From Pseudomonas sp. W4I3 (GTDB lineage: Bacteria; Pseudomonadota; Gammaproteobacteria; Pseudomonadales; Pseudomonadaceae): a stretch of 64,000 nt of DNA. Positions within the stretch are counted from its first letter, which is position 1; each line of letters starts with the position of its first letter. A program made the translations under genes and the position numbers. This document shows positions 8,326 to 20,800 of this stretch, one piece after another. The notes under the pieces were generated by a model, which was given only the letters and a program-made list of their open reading frames with translations, ran no database searches and was not told where the DNA came from. Location of the stretch: the NCBI RefSeq assembly GCF_030816195.1, contig NZ_JAUSXS010000001.1, positions 3,743,501 to 3,807,500 on the forward strand. The letters are read 5' to 3'.

Positions 8326-9873
8326 TCATTGCTTTTCGGTCAGGGCAGTGTTGCCGTCCCATCCGCCACCCAGCGCCGCAATCAGCTGCACGCTGGCTAC
8401 CAGCCGCGACTGCAGCAAGGTCAGCACCGTGCGCTCGTTGCTCAAGGCCGTGGCCTGCACGGTGACTACGTCCAGATAAGCGATCAGCCCCGCCTTGTAC
8501 TGGTTCTCGGTCAACCGCAGCGACTCGCGAGCGGCGTCCAGCGCTTCGTTGCTGACCACTGCTTCGTCCGCCAGCACCTTGAGCTGCACCATGTAGTTTT
8601 CCACTTCGCGGAACCCATCCAGCACGGTCTGACGGTACTTGGCCACGGTTTCGTCATAGCTGGCCACGCTACGGTCGACTTCCGCCGAGCGCTGGCCACC
8701 GTCGAACAAGGTCATGGCCAGCTTCGGGCCGACCGACCAGAAGCGGTTCGGCAGGCTGATCCAGTCTGCATAGGTGCTGCTGGAATAGCCCCCTGCCAGG
8801 CTGAGGGTCAAGTCGGGGTAATAGGCCGCCTTGGCGACGCCAATATTGGCGTTGGCCGCAATGACCGAGCGTTCCGCCGAAGCGATATCCGGGCGGCGTT
8901 CCAACAGGTGCGACGGCAGGCCGACCGGAATCTGCGGCAGCGGCGGAATATCCTTGCTGACGGCCAGGCTGAAATTGGCCGGCGCTTCACCGATCAATAC
9001 GGCAATAGCGTTTTCCAGCTGCGCCCGCTGCCAGATCAGGTCGATCAGGCTGGCCTGGGTGGTCTTGAGCTGGGTTTGCGCCTGGGCGATGGCGTCCTTG
9101 CCGGCCACACCGGCGCGGTATTGGTTTTCGGTCATCTGCAGCGAGCGCTGGTAGGTGTCGAGGGTGGCTTGCAGCAAACGGGTCTGCTCGTCCATGACGC
9201 GCAGCTGCAAATAGCTCTGCACCAGCTCCGACTGCTGGCTCAGGCGCATCGCGGCCAGATCGGCCGAGCTGGCCTCGGCGCTGGCTTCGTTGGCCTCCAG
9301 GCCTCGACGCAACTTGCCCCAGACATCGGCTTCCCAACTCACGCCCAACTGCGCATTGAGGGTGTCGCGGATCCCACTGCTGGAACTGCTCAGGCTCGCG
9401 CTGCTGCTACCGGTGCCCTGGCTGGCGCGGGTCTTGCCGACGCTCAGGTCGACACTGGGGTAAAACGCCCCGCGCGCACTGCGCACCAGTGCCTGGGCCT
9501 GGCGAAAACGCGCCTCGGCCTGGGCGACGGTCTGGTTGGAGCTATTGAGGCGCACCACCAAGTCGTTGAGTTGACGGTCGCCATACAGCTCCCACCACGC
9601 GCCACGCGCCAGGGAGTCGCTTGGGTTGGCCTGGCGCCAGCCTTCGGCCTGCTTGAATTGTGCAGGCTCGACAACCGGAGGGCGCTGGTAATCGGGGCCG
9701 ATGGCGCAGGCGCTGAGCAACAACGCCAACCCCACTGTAGGAGCGAGCTTGCTCGCGAAGACCGTCAACGATAACGCGCCGAGCCTGGAAGAACGCGGTG
9801 CCTGCCCATTTTTCGCGAGCAAGCTCGCTCCTACAGGGGGCCGGGGTGCAGTGGCGTGAGTTGAATCGTTCAT
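8326..9873 (-). CDS. opmB: RND outer-membrane lipoprotein factor OpmB
   Basis: Outer-membrane channel of a tripartite efflux pump (NodT/OprM type, 515 residues), last gene of the muxABC-opmB operon, its ATG overlapping the muxC stop as ATGA. The lipobox LLSAC puts the lipidated cysteine at C56, unusually far from the start: residues about 13-46 are the translation of a REPIN inserted between the N-terminus and the short hydrophobic core. Two OEP repeats follow, each with the coiled-coil hairpins typical of TolC folds (TVAQAEARFRQAQALV; QTVLDGFREVENYMV). No internal ATG before C56 exists, so either the long signal works or the lipoprotein is mis-sorted. Confidence 0.9.
   Translation of the reverse strand: MNDSTHATAPRPPVGASLLAKNGQAPRSSRLGALSLTVFASKLAPTVGLALLLSACAIGPDYQRPPVVEPAQFKQAEGWRQANPSDSLARGAWWELYGDRQLNDLVVRLNSSNQTVAQAEARFRQAQALVRSARGAFYPSVDLSVGKTRASQGTGSSSASLSSSSSGIRDTLNAQLGVSWEADVWGKLRRGLEANEASAEASSADLAAMRLSQQSELVQSYLQLRVMDEQTRLLQATLDTYQRSLQMTENQYRAGVAGKDAIAQAQTQLKTTQASLIDLIWQRAQLENAIAVLIGEAPANFSLAVSKDIPPLPQIPVGLPSHLLERRPDIASAERSVIAANANIGVAKAAYYPDLTLSLAGGYSSSTYADWISLPNRFWSVGPKLAMTLFDGGQRSAEVDRSVASYDETVAKYRQTVLDGFREVENYMVQLKVLADEAVVSNEALDAARESLRLTENQYKAGLIAYLDVVTVQATALSNERTVLTLLQSRLVASVQLIAALGGGWDGNTALTEKQ
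9736..9835. repeat. REPIN inside the opmB coding sequence
   Basis: A full REPIN of the TGTAGGAGCGAGCTTGC family, arms at both ends in inverted orientation, lying entirely within the 5' part of opmB and read through in frame. Confidence 0.9.
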
Positions 9874-12800
9874 AGCGCAGTGTCCAGGGCAGCATCGGTA
9901 CGCACACCGCGCCAGGCATTGAAGCGGTGGCGCGCGCGGTCAAGATAGAGGTAAACCACCGGAGTGGTGTAAAGGGTCAGAATCTGGCTGAACACCAGGC
10001 CGCCGATGATGGTCAGGCCCAGAGGCTGGCGCATTTCTGCGCCATCGCCAGCGCCGAGCAGCAACGGCAAGGCACCGAGGATCGCCGCCAGCGTGGTCAT
10101 CAGGATCGGTCGCAGGCGCAGCAGGCAGGCGCTGCGAATCGACTCCAGCGGGCTCATGCCGTCGTTGCGCTCAAGCTGCAGCGCCAGGTCGATCATCAGG
10201 ATGGCGTTTTTCTTCACCACCCCGATCAGCAGGAACAGCCCCAGCAGTGAGATCAGGCTGAACTGCCCGCCCAGCAGGTAGATAGACAGCAACGCGCCGA
10301 CGCCGGCCGACGGCAGGGTCGACAGAATCGTCAGCGGGTGGATATAGCTTTCATACAGAATGCCCAGCACCAGGTACACCGCCACCAGCGCGCCGAGGAT
10401 CATGAACGGCTGACCCTTCTGGGTCGCCGCGAACGCGTCGGCGGTGCCGGCCATCTTCGCGATCACGTCTTCCGGCAGGCCAACCTTGGCAATCGCACGC
10501 TCGATGGCGGCAGTACCCTGCTCCACCGTGAACCCTGGCGCGATGTCGAACGCAATGCTTTCCGACGCGAACTGGCCTTCATGGCTGACGCGGTCATCGG
10601 CCAGGCTGTTTTCGTAGTGAGCAATGGTCGACAGCGGCACCCGCGCGCCATCGGCGGTGATCACTTGCACCTGGTTGAGGGTGATCGGGTCCTGGGCGTA
10701 TTTCTGGTTGACCTCCATCACCACCTGATACTGGTTGAGGCTGTCGTAGATCGTCGAAATCTGCCGCTGGCTGTAGGCGTTATTGAGCACCGCCGTGACC
10801 ATGTCCATGTCGATACCCAGGCGCTTGGCCTGATCGCGGTCGACGATCAGCGTGACTTGGGCCGCGCCGCGCCCTTCGCGGGCGTCGATGGCGGTCAGCT
10901 CCGGCAGTTCACGCAAGGCGGCCACCACTTTCGGGTACCACAGGCGCAATGCGGCCAGGTCACCGCTTTGCAGAATGTAGGAATACTGCGCGCTGGTCTG
11001 GTCGCGGCTGCCGCCAAACTGCAGGTCCTGGTCGGCCATCAGGAACAGGCGCCCGCCCGGCACCAGCGGGACGTCCTTGCGCAAGCGCTCGATCACCGCC
11101 TGGGCCGAGACCTTGCGCTCAGCGATGGGTTTGAGGCGCACCAGCATCACCGCGTTGTTGATGCCACTGTTGCCGCCGATAAAACCGGCCACGCTGAGCA
11201 CCGCCGGGTCCTTGAGCACGGCCTGGCGGAAAATCTCCATCTTCGGCTGCATCACATTGAACGACAGCCCGTCATCGCCGCGCACAAAACCGATCAACTG
11301 GCCGGTGTCCTGCTGCGGCAAAAAGGTTTTCGGCACCACCACGTACAGCGCGATGTTCACGCCCACGGTGACGAACAGGCTGAGCAGCGTCAGGCGGCGA
11401 TGGCGCAGCACCCAGTCCAGGCTGGTGGCATAGGCGGCGACCATGCGTTCGTTGATGCGGTGGCTCCAGCGCTGCAAACCGGTCATGTGCCCTTTGACAT
11501 GCGGCTTGAGCCAGCGAGCGCAGAGCATCGGGGTCAAGGTCAGCGAGACGATCAGCGAGACGATGATGGCCGCCGACAAGGTGATGGAAAACTCCCGGAA
11601 CAGGCTGGTGACGATGCCCCCCATGAACAGGATGGAAAGAAACACCGCCACCAGCGACACGTTCATCGACAGCAAGGTGAAACCGACTTCCTCAGCCCCC
11701 AGGTAGGCGGCCTTCATCGGCGGCACGCCCTCCTCGATATGCCGGGAGATGTTCTCCAGCACCACGATGGCATCGTCCACCACCAGGCCGGTAGCCAGGA
11801 TCAGCGCCATCAGCGAGAAGTTGTTCAGCGAAAAACCGTACAGGTACATCACCGCAAAGGTGCCCACCAGCGACACCGGCACCGCCAGGGTGGGGATCAG
11901 CGAGGCGCGGAAGTTGCCGAGGAACAGGTACACCACCAGCACCACCAGGGCCACGGCGATCAACAGGGTCATCTCGGCTTCGTGCAAGGTGGCGGTGATG
12001 ACCGGCGAACGGTCCATGGCCAGGTTGAGCTTGACGCTGGACGGCAACACGGCCTGCAACGCGGGCAGCTGCGCCTTGATCTGCCGGACCGTCTCGATGA
12101 TGTTGGCGCCGGACTGGCGGTTGATCACCAGCAGCACCGCCGAATCATTGTTGAAAAAACCACTGTTGTAGCGGTCTTCGACACCGTCGCTGATCTTTGC
12201 CACATCCCGCAGGCGCAGTGCCGCGCCGTCCTGGTAGCGAATCAGCAGCGGTTCGTAGTCCTTGGCCTTTTCCAGCTGGTCGTTGGCCTGGATCTGCCAG
12301 TTGCGCTCGCTGTCTTCCAGGGAGCCCTTGGGTCGGCGCTGGTTGGCGTTGGCGATGGTATTGCGCACATCGTCCAGGGCCACGCCGTACTGGTCGAGTG
12401 CCTTGGGCTCCAGCTCGATGCGCACGGCCGGCAGGGAGCTGCCGCCAATCTGCACTTCGCCCACACCCGGCACCTGGGACAGGCTTTGGGACAGGATCGT
12501 CGAGGCCAGGTCGTACAGCTGACCCTTCTGCAGCACGTCCGAGGTCAGCGACAGCACCATGATCGGCGCCTGGGACGGGTTGATCTTCTTGTACGTGGGC
12601 ATGCTGCGCATGCCGCTGGGCAGCAGATTGCGCGACGCATTGATCGCCGCCTGCACTTCCCGCGCCGCGCCGTTGATGTCCCGGTCGGAATCGAACGCCA
12701 GGATCACCCGCGTCGAGCCCTGGCTCGATGAACTGCTCATCGTGGTAATGCCGGCAATCGCGCCGAACGAGCGCTCCAGCGGCGTGGCCACGGTAGACGC

Positions 12801-12977
12801 CATCACCTCGGGGCTGGCGCCAGGCAAGCTGGCCGAGACCACGATCACCGGGAAATCGATCTGCGGCAACGGCGACACCGGCAGCAGATTGAAGCTGACG
12901 CCACCGAGCAGCATGATCGCCAGGCTCAGCAGCAGCGTGGCGACCGGCCGGCGGATGAAAGGTCCGGACAGGTTCAT
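9870..12977 (-). CDS. muxC: RND multidrug efflux permease MuxC
   Basis: A 1035-residue inner-membrane proton/drug antiporter of the HAE1 RND class, second permease of a heteromeric MuxBC (MdtBC-like) pump. It starts [17 protein letters not shown], with twelve expected membrane helices and two large periplasmic loops; the proton-relay region reads [15 protein letters not shown] and the C-terminal half [21 protein letters not shown]. Paired, non-identical permeases side by side are diagnostic of MdtBC/MuxBC. ATGA overlaps on both sides mean translational coupling. Confidence 0.93.
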   Translation of the reverse strand: MNLSGPFIRRPVATLLLSLAIMLLGGVSFNLLPVSPLPQIDFPVIVVSASLPGASPEVMASTVATPLERSFGAIAGITTMSSSSSQGSTRVILAFDSDRDINGAAREVQAAINASRNLLPSGMRSMPTYKKINPSQAPIMVLSLTSDVLQKGQLYDLASTILSQSLSQVPGVGEVQIGGSSLPAVRIELEPKALDQYGVALDDVRNTIANANQRRPKGSLEDSERNWQIQANDQLEKAKDYEPLLIRYQDGAALRLRDVAKISDGVEDRYNSGFFNNDSAVLLVINRQSGANIIETVRQIKAQLPALQAVLPSSVKLNLAMDRSPVITATLHEAEMTLLIAVALVVLVVYLFLGNFRASLIPTLAVPVSLVGTFAVMYLYGFSLNNFSLMALILATGLVVDDAIVVLENISRHIEEGVPPMKAAYLGAEEVGFTLLSMNVSLVAVFLSILFMGGIVTSLFREFSITLSAAIIVSLIVSLTLTPMLCARWLKPHVKGHMTGLQRWSHRINERMVAAYATSLDWVLRHRRLTLLSLFVTVGVNIALYVVVPKTFLPQQDTGQLIGFVRGDDGLSFNVMQPKMEIFRQAVLKDPAVLSVAGFIGGNSGINNAVMLVRLKPIAERKVSAQAVIERLRKDVPLVPGGRLFLMADQDLQFGGSRDQTSAQYSYILQSGDLAALRLWYPKVVAALRELPELTAIDAREGRGAAQVTLIVDRDQAKRLGIDMDMVTAVLNNAYSQRQISTIYDSLNQYQVVMEVNQKYAQDPITLNQVQVITADGARVPLSTIAHYENSLADDRVSHEGQFASESIAFDIAPGFTVEQGTAAIERAIAKVGLPEDVIAKMAGTADAFAATQKGQPFMILGALVAVYLVLGILYESYIHPLTILSTLPSAGVGALLSIYLLGGQFSLISLLGLFLLIGVVKKNAILMIDLALQLERNDGMSPLESIRSACLLRLRPILMTTLAAILGALPLLLGAGDGAEMRQPLGLTIIGGLVFSQILTLYTTPVVYLYLDRARHRFNAWRGVRTDAALDTAL

Positions 12978-15900
12978 GACTCAACCGGCTCCAGGCTCTG
13001 CGGTTCTTTGCGCCAGCGCCGACCCAGACGATCGAAATACAGGTAGATCACCGGCGTGGTGAACAGCGTCAACACCTGGCTCACCAGCAAGCCCCCGACC
13101 ATCACCAGGCCCAGGGGCTGGCGCAGTTCCGCACCGGAACCGGTGGCCAGCATCAACGGCACCGCACCGAACAACGCCGCCAGGGTGGTCATCAGGATGG
13201 GCCGAAAGCGCAGCAGCGCCGCCTGGTAGATGGCGGTCTGCGGGTCCAGGCCCTGGTTGCGTTCGGCGTCGAGGGCGAAGTCGATCATCATGATCGCGTT
13301 CTTCTTGACGATACCGATCAGCAGGATGATGCCGATGATCGCGATCATGCCCAGGTCATTGCCACTGAGCAGCAAGGCCAGCAAGGCCCCCACGGCGGCC
13401 GACGGCAAGGTCGAAAGGATGGTAATCGGGTGGATATAACTCTCGTAGAGCACCCCCAGCACGATGTACATGGTGACCACCGCCGCCAGGATCAGCAGCA
13501 AGGTGCTCGACAGCGAGGCCTCGAACGCCTGGGCCGCGCCCTGGAACTGGGTCTGCACGCCGATCGGCATGCCGATGTCCCTCTGGGTCTGGTTGATCAG
13601 TTCCACCCCTTTGCCCAGCGCAACGCCGGGGGCCAGGTTGAACGACATCATCACCGCCGGGAACTGGCCGATATGGGCAATCGACAACTGCGCCTGGCGC
13701 TGCTCCACATGGGCCAGGCTCGACAACCGTACCTGGCCGCCGTCGGTGGTCTTCACATGGATCTGGTTGAGCGCGGCCGGGCCGAGGGTTTCGCCGGACT
13801 GGGCCTGTAGTACCACGCGGTACTGGCTGGCCTGGGTATAGATGGTGGAAATCTGCCGCTGGCCAAAGGCGTCGTACAGCGCGTCGGTGATGGTCGAGAC
13901 GCTGACGCCCAGGCGCGAGGCGGCATCACGGTCGATCACCAGGTACACCTGCAGGCCCTTGTCCTGCAGGTCGCTGGCCACGTCGGTGAGTTCCGGCAGC
14001 TGGCTGAGGGCGTGCACCAGTTTGTCGCTCCACAGCGCCAGCAGCTCGGCATCCGGCGAGGACATGCTGAATTGGTACTGGGTACGGCTGACGCGGTCCT
14101 CGATGGTCAGGTCCTGCACCGGCTGCATGAACAGGCGGATGCCCACCAACTTGTCGATTTCCGGTTGCAGACGGGCGATTACCTGCATCGCGCTCAAGTC
14201 GCGCTGCCCATGAGCCTTGAGGTTAATCAGCAAGCGGCCGCTGTTGAGGGTGGCATTATCACCATCCACGCCAATATAGGACGACAGGCTTTCAACCGCC
14301 GGATCGGCCAGGATGATCTTCGCCAGTTCCTGTTGACGCTGGCTCATCGCGGCAAATGAAATCGATTGCGGCGCCTCGGAAATCCCCTGGATCACCCCGG
14401 TGTCCTGCACCGGGAAAAAGCCCTTGGGCACCACTAGGTACAGCACCACCGTCAGGCCCAAGGTGGCGATGGCCACCAGCAGGGTCAGCGGTTGGTGCCT
14501 GAGCACCCACTGCAACTTGCGCCCGTAGGCTTCGATCAGCCAATCGATCCAGGCGCCGCTGGCCTTGTAAAAGCGGCCCTGCTCTTCTTCCTTCGGTTCA
14601 CGCTTGAGCAAGCGCGCGCACATCATCGGCGTGAGCGTGAGGGACACCACCAGGGAAATCAGGATCGCCACGGCCAGGGTGATGGCGAACTCGCGGAACA
14701 GGCGCCCGACCACGTCGGCCATGAACAACAGCGGGATCAATACGGCGATCAGAGACAGGGTCAGGGAAATCAGGGTGAAGCCGATCTGCTTGGCGCCCTT
14801 GAGCGCGGCGGCCATCGGCGTCTCGCCCTCCTCGATATAACGGGAGATGTTCTCCAGCATCACGATGGCATCGTCCACCACAAACCCGGTGGCGATGGTC
14901 AGGGCCATCAGCGTCAGGTTGTTGACCGAGAACCCCGCCAGGTACATCACGCCAAAGGTGCCGATCAGCGACAGCGGCACGGCGATGGACGGAATGATCG
15001 TGGCGCTGACACGGCGCAGGAACAGGAACGTCACCATCACCACCAGGGCAATGGCGATCAGCAATTCGTGTTGTACGTCTTTCACCGACGCGCGGATGGT
15101 CTGGGTGCGGTCGGTGAGCACCGTCACGTCCAGGCCCGCTGGCAGGTTGTCAGTGATGCTCGGCAGCAAGGCCTTGATACGGTCCACCACCTCGATCACG
15201 TTGGCGCCCGGCTGGCGCTGGATATTGAGCAGCACGGCCTGGTTCTCATTGGCCCAGGCGGCAAGGCGCTCGTTTTCGGCGCCGTCGACGATCTGCGCCA
15301 CGTCCTTGAGACGCAACGGCGCACCGTTGCTGTAGGCCAGGATCAAGTCGGCATATTGCTCGGGCGACACCAACTGATCGTTGGCATCGAGCATCGACAC
15401 CCGGGTGGGGCCGTCGAAGTTGCCCTTGGGCTGGTTGACGTTGGACGCGGCAATCAGTGTGCGCACGTCCGACAGGTTCAGGCCATTGGCCGCCAGGGCC
15501 TCGGGGTTGACCTTGATGCGCACGGCCTGACGCTGGCCGCCGGCAATGCTGACCATGCCGACGCCGCTGATCTGCGCGATCTTTTGCGCCATGCGCGTGT
15601 CGACCAGGTCATTGAGCTTGGGCAGCAGCATGGTCTTGGAAGTAATCGCCAACGTCAGCACCGGGGTGTCCGCCGGGTTGACCTTGTTGTACACCGGCGG
15701 CGCCGGCAGGTCCTTGGGCAACAGGTTGGTGGCGGCGTTGATCGCGGCCTGCACCTGCTGCTCGGCGACATCCATGTTGATGTCGAGGTTGAAGCGCAGG
15801 GTCAGCACCGACGCACCACCGGAGCTGGTGGAAGCCATCTGGGTAAGCCCGGGCATCTGCCCGAACTGGCGCTCCAGCGGCGCAGTGACCGCGCTGGTCA

Positions 15901-16075
15901 TCACGTCAGGGCTGGCGCCGGGGTACAGCGTCATCACGCGTATGGTCGGGTAGTCCACCTGGGGCAAGGCCGACACCGGCAGCAACCGGTAAGCGATGAG
16001 ACCGGCCAGCACAATAGCCAGCATGCTCAGCGTGGTGGCGACCGGTCGAACGATAAACAGGCGCGACAGGTTCAT
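12974..16075 (-). CDS. muxB: RND multidrug efflux permease MuxB
   Basis: A 1033-residue HAE1-type permease, partner of MuxC in a heterotrimeric pump. The N-terminus [19 protein letters not shown], the relay segment [18 protein letters not shown] and the C-terminal [21 protein letters not shown] fit the MdtB/MuxB branch. In the E. coli MdtBC model the B-type subunits carry proton flow and the C-type subunit binds drug. It overlaps muxA and muxC by 4 bp each. Confidence 0.93.
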   Translation of the reverse strand: MNLSRLFIVRPVATTLSMLAIVLAGLIAYRLLPVSALPQVDYPTIRVMTLYPGASPDVMTSAVTAPLERQFGQMPGLTQMASTSSGGASVLTLRFNLDINMDVAEQQVQAAINAATNLLPKDLPAPPVYNKVNPADTPVLTLAITSKTMLLPKLNDLVDTRMAQKIAQISGVGMVSIAGGQRQAVRIKVNPEALAANGLNLSDVRTLIAASNVNQPKGNFDGPTRVSMLDANDQLVSPEQYADLILAYSNGAPLRLKDVAQIVDGAENERLAAWANENQAVLLNIQRQPGANVIEVVDRIKALLPSITDNLPAGLDVTVLTDRTQTIRASVKDVQHELLIAIALVVMVTFLFLRRVSATIIPSIAVPLSLIGTFGVMYLAGFSVNNLTLMALTIATGFVVDDAIVMLENISRYIEEGETPMAAALKGAKQIGFTLISLTLSLIAVLIPLLFMADVVGRLFREFAITLAVAILISLVVSLTLTPMMCARLLKREPKEEEQGRFYKASGAWIDWLIEAYGRKLQWVLRHQPLTLLVAIATLGLTVVLYLVVPKGFFPVQDTGVIQGISEAPQSISFAAMSQRQQELAKIILADPAVESLSSYIGVDGDNATLNSGRLLINLKAHGQRDLSAMQVIARLQPEIDKLVGIRLFMQPVQDLTIEDRVSRTQYQFSMSSPDAELLALWSDKLVHALSQLPELTDVASDLQDKGLQVYLVIDRDAASRLGVSVSTITDALYDAFGQRQISTIYTQASQYRVVLQAQSGETLGPAALNQIHVKTTDGGQVRLSSLAHVEQRQAQLSIAHIGQFPAVMMSFNLAPGVALGKGVELINQTQRDIGMPIGVQTQFQGAAQAFEASLSSTLLLILAAVVTMYIVLGVLYESYIHPITILSTLPSAAVGALLALLLSGNDLGMIAIIGIILLIGIVKKNAIMMIDFALDAERNQGLDPQTAIYQAALLRFRPILMTTLAALFGAVPLMLATGSGAELRQPLGLVMVGGLLVSQVLTLFTTPVIYLYFDRLGRRWRKEPQSLEPVES

Positions 16076-17370
16076 GCGCCGACCTTTTGCGCCTTGCCGG
16101 CGTCAGTACCGGTCTCCCCTTTTGCCGCGGGCTTGCCTTGCAGGTGTTCGGTCGGGGTGGTCGGCACTTGGCTGCTGTCGTTGACCACCTCGATTTCGCT
16201 GCCGTCCTTGAGCCGGTCGGTGCCTTCCATGACCACCCGATCACCCGCCGCAAGGCCTTGCTTGATCACGGTGTTGTCGCCGTCGGTGTCGCCCACCACC
16301 AGCGGCTGGACCTTGACCTTCTTGTCGCCATCGAGCTTGTAGACAAAGGTGCCGTTATTCCCGAACTGGATCGCCGCGGACGGTGCCAGCACCACGTTGT
16401 GCAGGGTATCGGCGAGCAAATGCACGTTGACGAACTGATTGGGAAACAGCGCTTGATCCTTGTTATCGAAGCGCGCCTTGAATTTCAGGGTGCCGGTGGT
16501 CACGTCGATCTGGTTGTCCAGGCTTTGCAGCACGCCCACCGCCTGCTGTTTCGCGTCGCCACGGTCCCAGGCCTCCACCGGCAGTTTGTTGCCGGCGTGG
16601 TAACGCTGGAGGACGGTGTCCAGGGTATTTTCCGGCAGGGTGAAGGCCACGCTGATCGGTTGGGTCTGGGTAATCACCGCCAGTGCGGTGGTGTCGTTGG
16701 CGGCCACCAGGTTGCCGACATCGAGCTGACGCAGGCCGACGCGACCGGCAATGGGTGCGCGAATTTTGGTGAATTCAAGGTTCAGCTTGGCATCGTCGAC
16801 CGCGCCCTGGTTGGTCTTGACCGTGCCCTGGTATTGCAGGACCAGCGCCTCGGCGGTGTCCAGGGTTTGCTTGGCGATGCTGTCCTGGGCATACAGGCCG
16901 CGATAACGTTCGACGTCGACCTGGGCGTTTTTCAACTGGGCCTGGTTCTGCAGCAGCGTGCCCTGGGCCTGGAGCAAGGCGTTCTGGTAGCTGCGCGGGT
17001 CGATTTCCGCCAGCAAGTCTCCCGCCTTGACCATCTGCCCTTCCTCGAAGGCGATCTTGACCAGCTCGCCGCCCACCCGGCTGCGCACATTGATGGTGTT
17101 GAGCGCGGTGACCGTGCCCAGCGCCTTGTAATACACCGGGAACTCCCCCACTACCGCAGGCGCCACCCGCACCGGCACCGGGCCGGTGGCGCCGCCAAAC
17201 CCTGGGCGCGCCATGCCGCTCTTGCCGGTATGCCCGGCCGGAGCATCCTTGTGGGCCGCGCTGCCGGGCCAGAATTTCCAGCACAGGCCGGCGATAACTA
17301 GCAGTACGAGCAGGCCGAACAGCCAGCGGCGGGAGTTGCGGGGGGAGGATTGCATGGATTGATCAACCAT
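16072..17370 (-). CDS. muxA: RND periplasmic adaptor MuxA
   Basis: Membrane fusion protein, 432 residues, linking MuxBC to OpmB. A single N-terminal membrane anchor ([19 protein letters not shown]) is followed by barrel-sandwich, lipoyl and alpha-hairpin regions ([20 protein letters not shown]) and the conserved [20 protein letters not shown] segment. First gene of the operon. Another in-frame ATG lies at 17355; neither start has a clear ribosome-binding site. No adjacent regulator gene is present. Confidence 0.92.
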   Translation of the reverse strand: MVDQSMQSSPRNSRRWLFGLLVLLVIAGLCWKFWPGSAAHKDAPAGHTGKSGMARPGFGGATGPVPVRVAPAVVGEFPVYYKALGTVTALNTINVRSRVGGELVKIAFEEGQMVKAGDLLAEIDPRSYQNALLQAQGTLLQNQAQLKNAQVDVERYRGLYAQDSIAKQTLDTAEALVLQYQGTVKTNQGAVDDAKLNLEFTKIRAPIAGRVGLRQLDVGNLVAANDTTALAVITQTQPISVAFTLPENTLDTVLQRYHAGNKLPVEAWDRGDAKQQAVGVLQSLDNQIDVTTGTLKFKARFDNKDQALFPNQFVNVHLLADTLHNVVLAPSAAIQFGNNGTFVYKLDGDKKVKVQPLVVGDTDGDNTVIKQGLAAGDRVVMEGTDRLKDGSEIEVVNDSSQVPTTPTEHLQGKPAAKGETGTDAGKAQKVGA

Positions 17371-17803
17371 TGGGCGCGAGAGCTTCTACTTTGGGAGGCT
17401 GAAAGATAAGCACTGGGGCGCATTTAGAAAAGCGCCTTTACCGGCTATTTACCTTGGGCTTGTAACTTTGATCACAGAGGGTGGCCCGCTTGCCAAGTCG
17501 GCCGAGCGTTTGCCCGCTGAATAAAAACGGCCTGGACTAGGCCAGGCCGCAATCATGCATCAAGCGTGTTACTGCCAAACGTCAGTAATGTGGCGAAACA
17601 TTACTTCAAAACAGCCGGAGATGCATTCGCCCAGCGCAACGTGCCGATTACCCCAGATGCGCCTGACGCTTTCGGTTTGAAACATTTCTAACGCCGCCGC
17701 GGCTGGAACCGCTCATTGCGCGCCGCCACCCAGCTACAGCATCTGCCGTCTTTTCATGCAACGGATGATGCCGTTTCTAACTGCGCAGCCAAAAGGGCCA
17801 TTC
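17371..17803. other. Intergenic region with gene remnant
   Basis: 433 bp between muxA and the toxin gene. It should hold both divergent promoters. On the minus strand I also see a strong rho-independent terminator (17521-17549) behind a 29-codon open tail (17601-17687) that ends ...NASPAVLK-stop and has no start codon, being preceded by TAG. This looks like the decayed 3' end of a lost gene that kept its terminator. I could not identify the parent gene. Confidence 0.45.
17521..17549 (-). terminator. Rho-independent terminator (minus strand)
   Basis: Perfect 8-bp stem CGGCCTGG/CCAGGCCG with a 6-base loop, followed on the minus strand by TTTTTAT. It terminates transcription coming from the right on the minus strand, where no intact gene now exists. 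Confidence 0.75.
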
Positions 17804-20800
17804 ATGATTCACACTCATCTATCAGCTACTCCCCCGTCGACAATCCGAACTCACGAACCGGCTGCGCCCTTGATACCTCCACGGTCAGTGACATCACGCG
17901 TCATCGAGCTTTTCCTGAGCCCGCGCAACACACCGGGAGCGCTCTCACCCGCCAGCCTCGTACTGCGCCAGCGCATCGAGCCATTGCTGCGGGACGCGGT
18001 GACAACAGAACAGCCCAGCCTGGCCGAGCACATCGTCCAACTGATAAAGAACAGTTCTGAGCCGCTGACAGACACAACATTGCACCAAGAGGTAGAGCGG
18101 CGCCTGGGCCAGCCCAGTGCGCCCGATCCGCAAAAAACCTACGCCCAGGTTATTCAGCAAATATTCGAAAGCTTGCCACCCAGCGTACCGAACGCTCATA
18201 GGCTATTGCCGCGTGCACGTCGAGACCTGCAAAACCCAATCTCACCCCCCTCACCCCGCCAAGCTTCAGTCCGCTCATTCGCCGACGCGCTGGTAAACCG
18301 TGGCGACCGTCAACTGGCCATCGGTGTCGCCAATAGTTTGGTCCTCCAACAACAAATTGCCGCCAACGGTCTTCGTCGCTGCGCAGCGGAGTGCAACGTG
18401 ACCGTCCCGCCTGACTCCACGTTCGGCCAGGCCTGGGCGGAGCTTGCTGACGCGCTGCATTCGGAACCGTTCAAATCGTTCGCCCAAGGCAGGCAGATCG
18501 ATATTTCCAAACTGCTCATTGACACCAGCGGCACCCTGACCGAGACAAAAAATAACCGTGACGTCAATTATTACCTGCACCGGGACACCGCTTGGGCTAG
18601 CGCTTCAACTGCCGTTCTAGCGGCCGCCAGAAAAGTGGCTGGCAGGGGCTTTCTTGTTGAATTCAGCGACCGAAATCACTCAGACGCCTATACCGTCGCC
18701 CAATTCTACGGTTTGAATCCGGGGTACACGAAGGGCGATACGTTGTTTGCCATTGGGCAACTGTTTCGTGACGGCACCTTCAGGTCCTTGATCAGCGCCG
18801 ACCCGGAGTACGCAACGCAATATGCGCCCATAAAACAGCTCCAACAAAATGCCAGCCAACGGATCGTGGATTTACCGCAACCGCAATTGAACCAACGCCT
18901 TGCAGCGTTCGCCCCCAAGCCTGTGTCAAAGACGGTTGAGGAAGCCGATCGGGAACTGGCGCTACGCTGCAGCCAAGCGCTAATGAAACTGTTACCGGAT
19001 TGCCAAGACGGCGCCGTTGAATTTCCCATTTTGGTCAATGATATTCCTGAATATTCGACATTCAACCAGGTTCGAAACAACCTCCTGAATGCACTGAACA
19101 GCGCGAAATTCAAAGCCTTTTTGATCGAAGAGAACCTTGACCCGGGCAGCGTGCGCATCGCCCCTGACAACGCTGAGCTGACCGGCAAGGTAAACGGTGT
19201 CGATACCGCCTTTACCTTGAATGATCTGTCGAACTGGACCGTCGTCTGGGGCGAGATTATGAGTGCGGTCCAAGCGTGGGCCGCCGGATCGGACGCTTAC
19301 GTTCAATATCCCTCCACAACCTCTGCGAGGTTGTATGACGTCATGCGCTTTTACAAGGAACCGATCCCCAGCGAAATTTCCTCTCGGGAGAGCGACTGGC
19401 AGGAGCGACGCTCGACCACCTACCTCGGTCGAGTTGCCGACATGATCAGAAATAAGGGCTTCAAGGCTTTGCTTAGCCCAAGTGCCGACGACTCCAATTC
19501 CCAGGAGGTACGTAAGCGCCAACAGGCGGTCATCCAACAATTCACTGGGCAGCCAGCCCCTCTCTCGCCACTGGAAACCCTGGCGGCAGATGTTCATGCC
19601 CAGCCCCTCGCACCCGTGAAGCGCGCAGAGCCGACCGCTCCCGACGCAAACGCTGCGACGACAGCAAAGGCGCCCCCGGCCACCGCACCGCAGGCAACAA
19701 CGCCAACGGCTTCCTCTGAGAACCCTGCGCTCGGCAACGCCGTGGCGCAGATGTCTCGAAAGCTTTTTTCCGGCCAACCCAACTTACGCTCAGTCGTCGA
19801 AGGCATGCTTGGCGATGCTATCAACGATGCCTCCCCTGGCTTGGATTTCGACGTCAACCATCTGGCCTTCGCCACGCCGGACCCAGACGGGTCCAATCAA
19901 TTCGTGGAGACGCAGCTTGTCGAGCTGGCTCTGGACTACCTAGCCAATCGAAGTGCGCTGCCTTTTCTTCGCGGTAACGGGAAATTCGTCGACACGCGCC
20001 CCGACGTGCTCGCGCATACAGGCTTCGCTCCAGGCACTCCCCTCGCTCTGGACGAAGAGGCCGTCAATCGTGCAGTCAGCATGTTGCCCGCCAAACTGAA
20101 CGAGGCGATTAAAGCGGCAAAACTCGAATACTGGAACGCCCCCGCCGTGAGCACGCCAGCCAGCGGCGATGCGGGTAAAGGGGCCTCCTATAGCGGCAGC
20201 CGCCAGGCGCTCATCGTTAGCCTCCTGCGCGATAATCTTTTCCAGGCTGCACTCTATCAACCTGGGCTAACTGAAGAAGAGCGGGACACGCTGGATATGG
20301 TTCTCAAGTATCCCGTAGGCTCAACGCGCCCGAGGGCAGCACAGGGCTCATTAGTGGAGGTCTACACCCTCGACGGGCATCACAGCCATGGTTTTTCCCC
20401 CACTTCGCCGAACATACTCATCAAGCGCATGCTGCCAGGAAACACCGTCAAACTAATGTGCGAGCCCAGCGGCAAAGTCTCGGCCTACAACGACGAGGAG
20501 CCGCCCAAGACAAAAGTCAACGACGATATATTCAATACCCAGGCCAACATTATCATCAACCGTAAATTGGGCCAGCTCCTGGCCACTGCGCCGTCTTCGG
20601 CTATTGCTGCCACACCTGGGCAACCCAAAGTCAGCGTGCCTGACTGGCTGGCCAATGCCGTCGAAGCCGACCGTTTCACCATGCACGAACTGGCGTTGAA
20701 GCTCGCGAGTCACTTGCGAAGCAACAAGATCGGTTCTTCCATGAAAGAACTAAAAGATATCCGCACGTTTGCCCAGGAAAAATTCAGCGCCCAACTGCCT

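Noticed and set aside
10338-12731. Long plus-strand open frame opposite muxC, and similar ones opposite muxB and muxA
   Set aside because: Same antisense codon-bias effect; low-complexity HHQ-rich translation and no ribosome-binding site.
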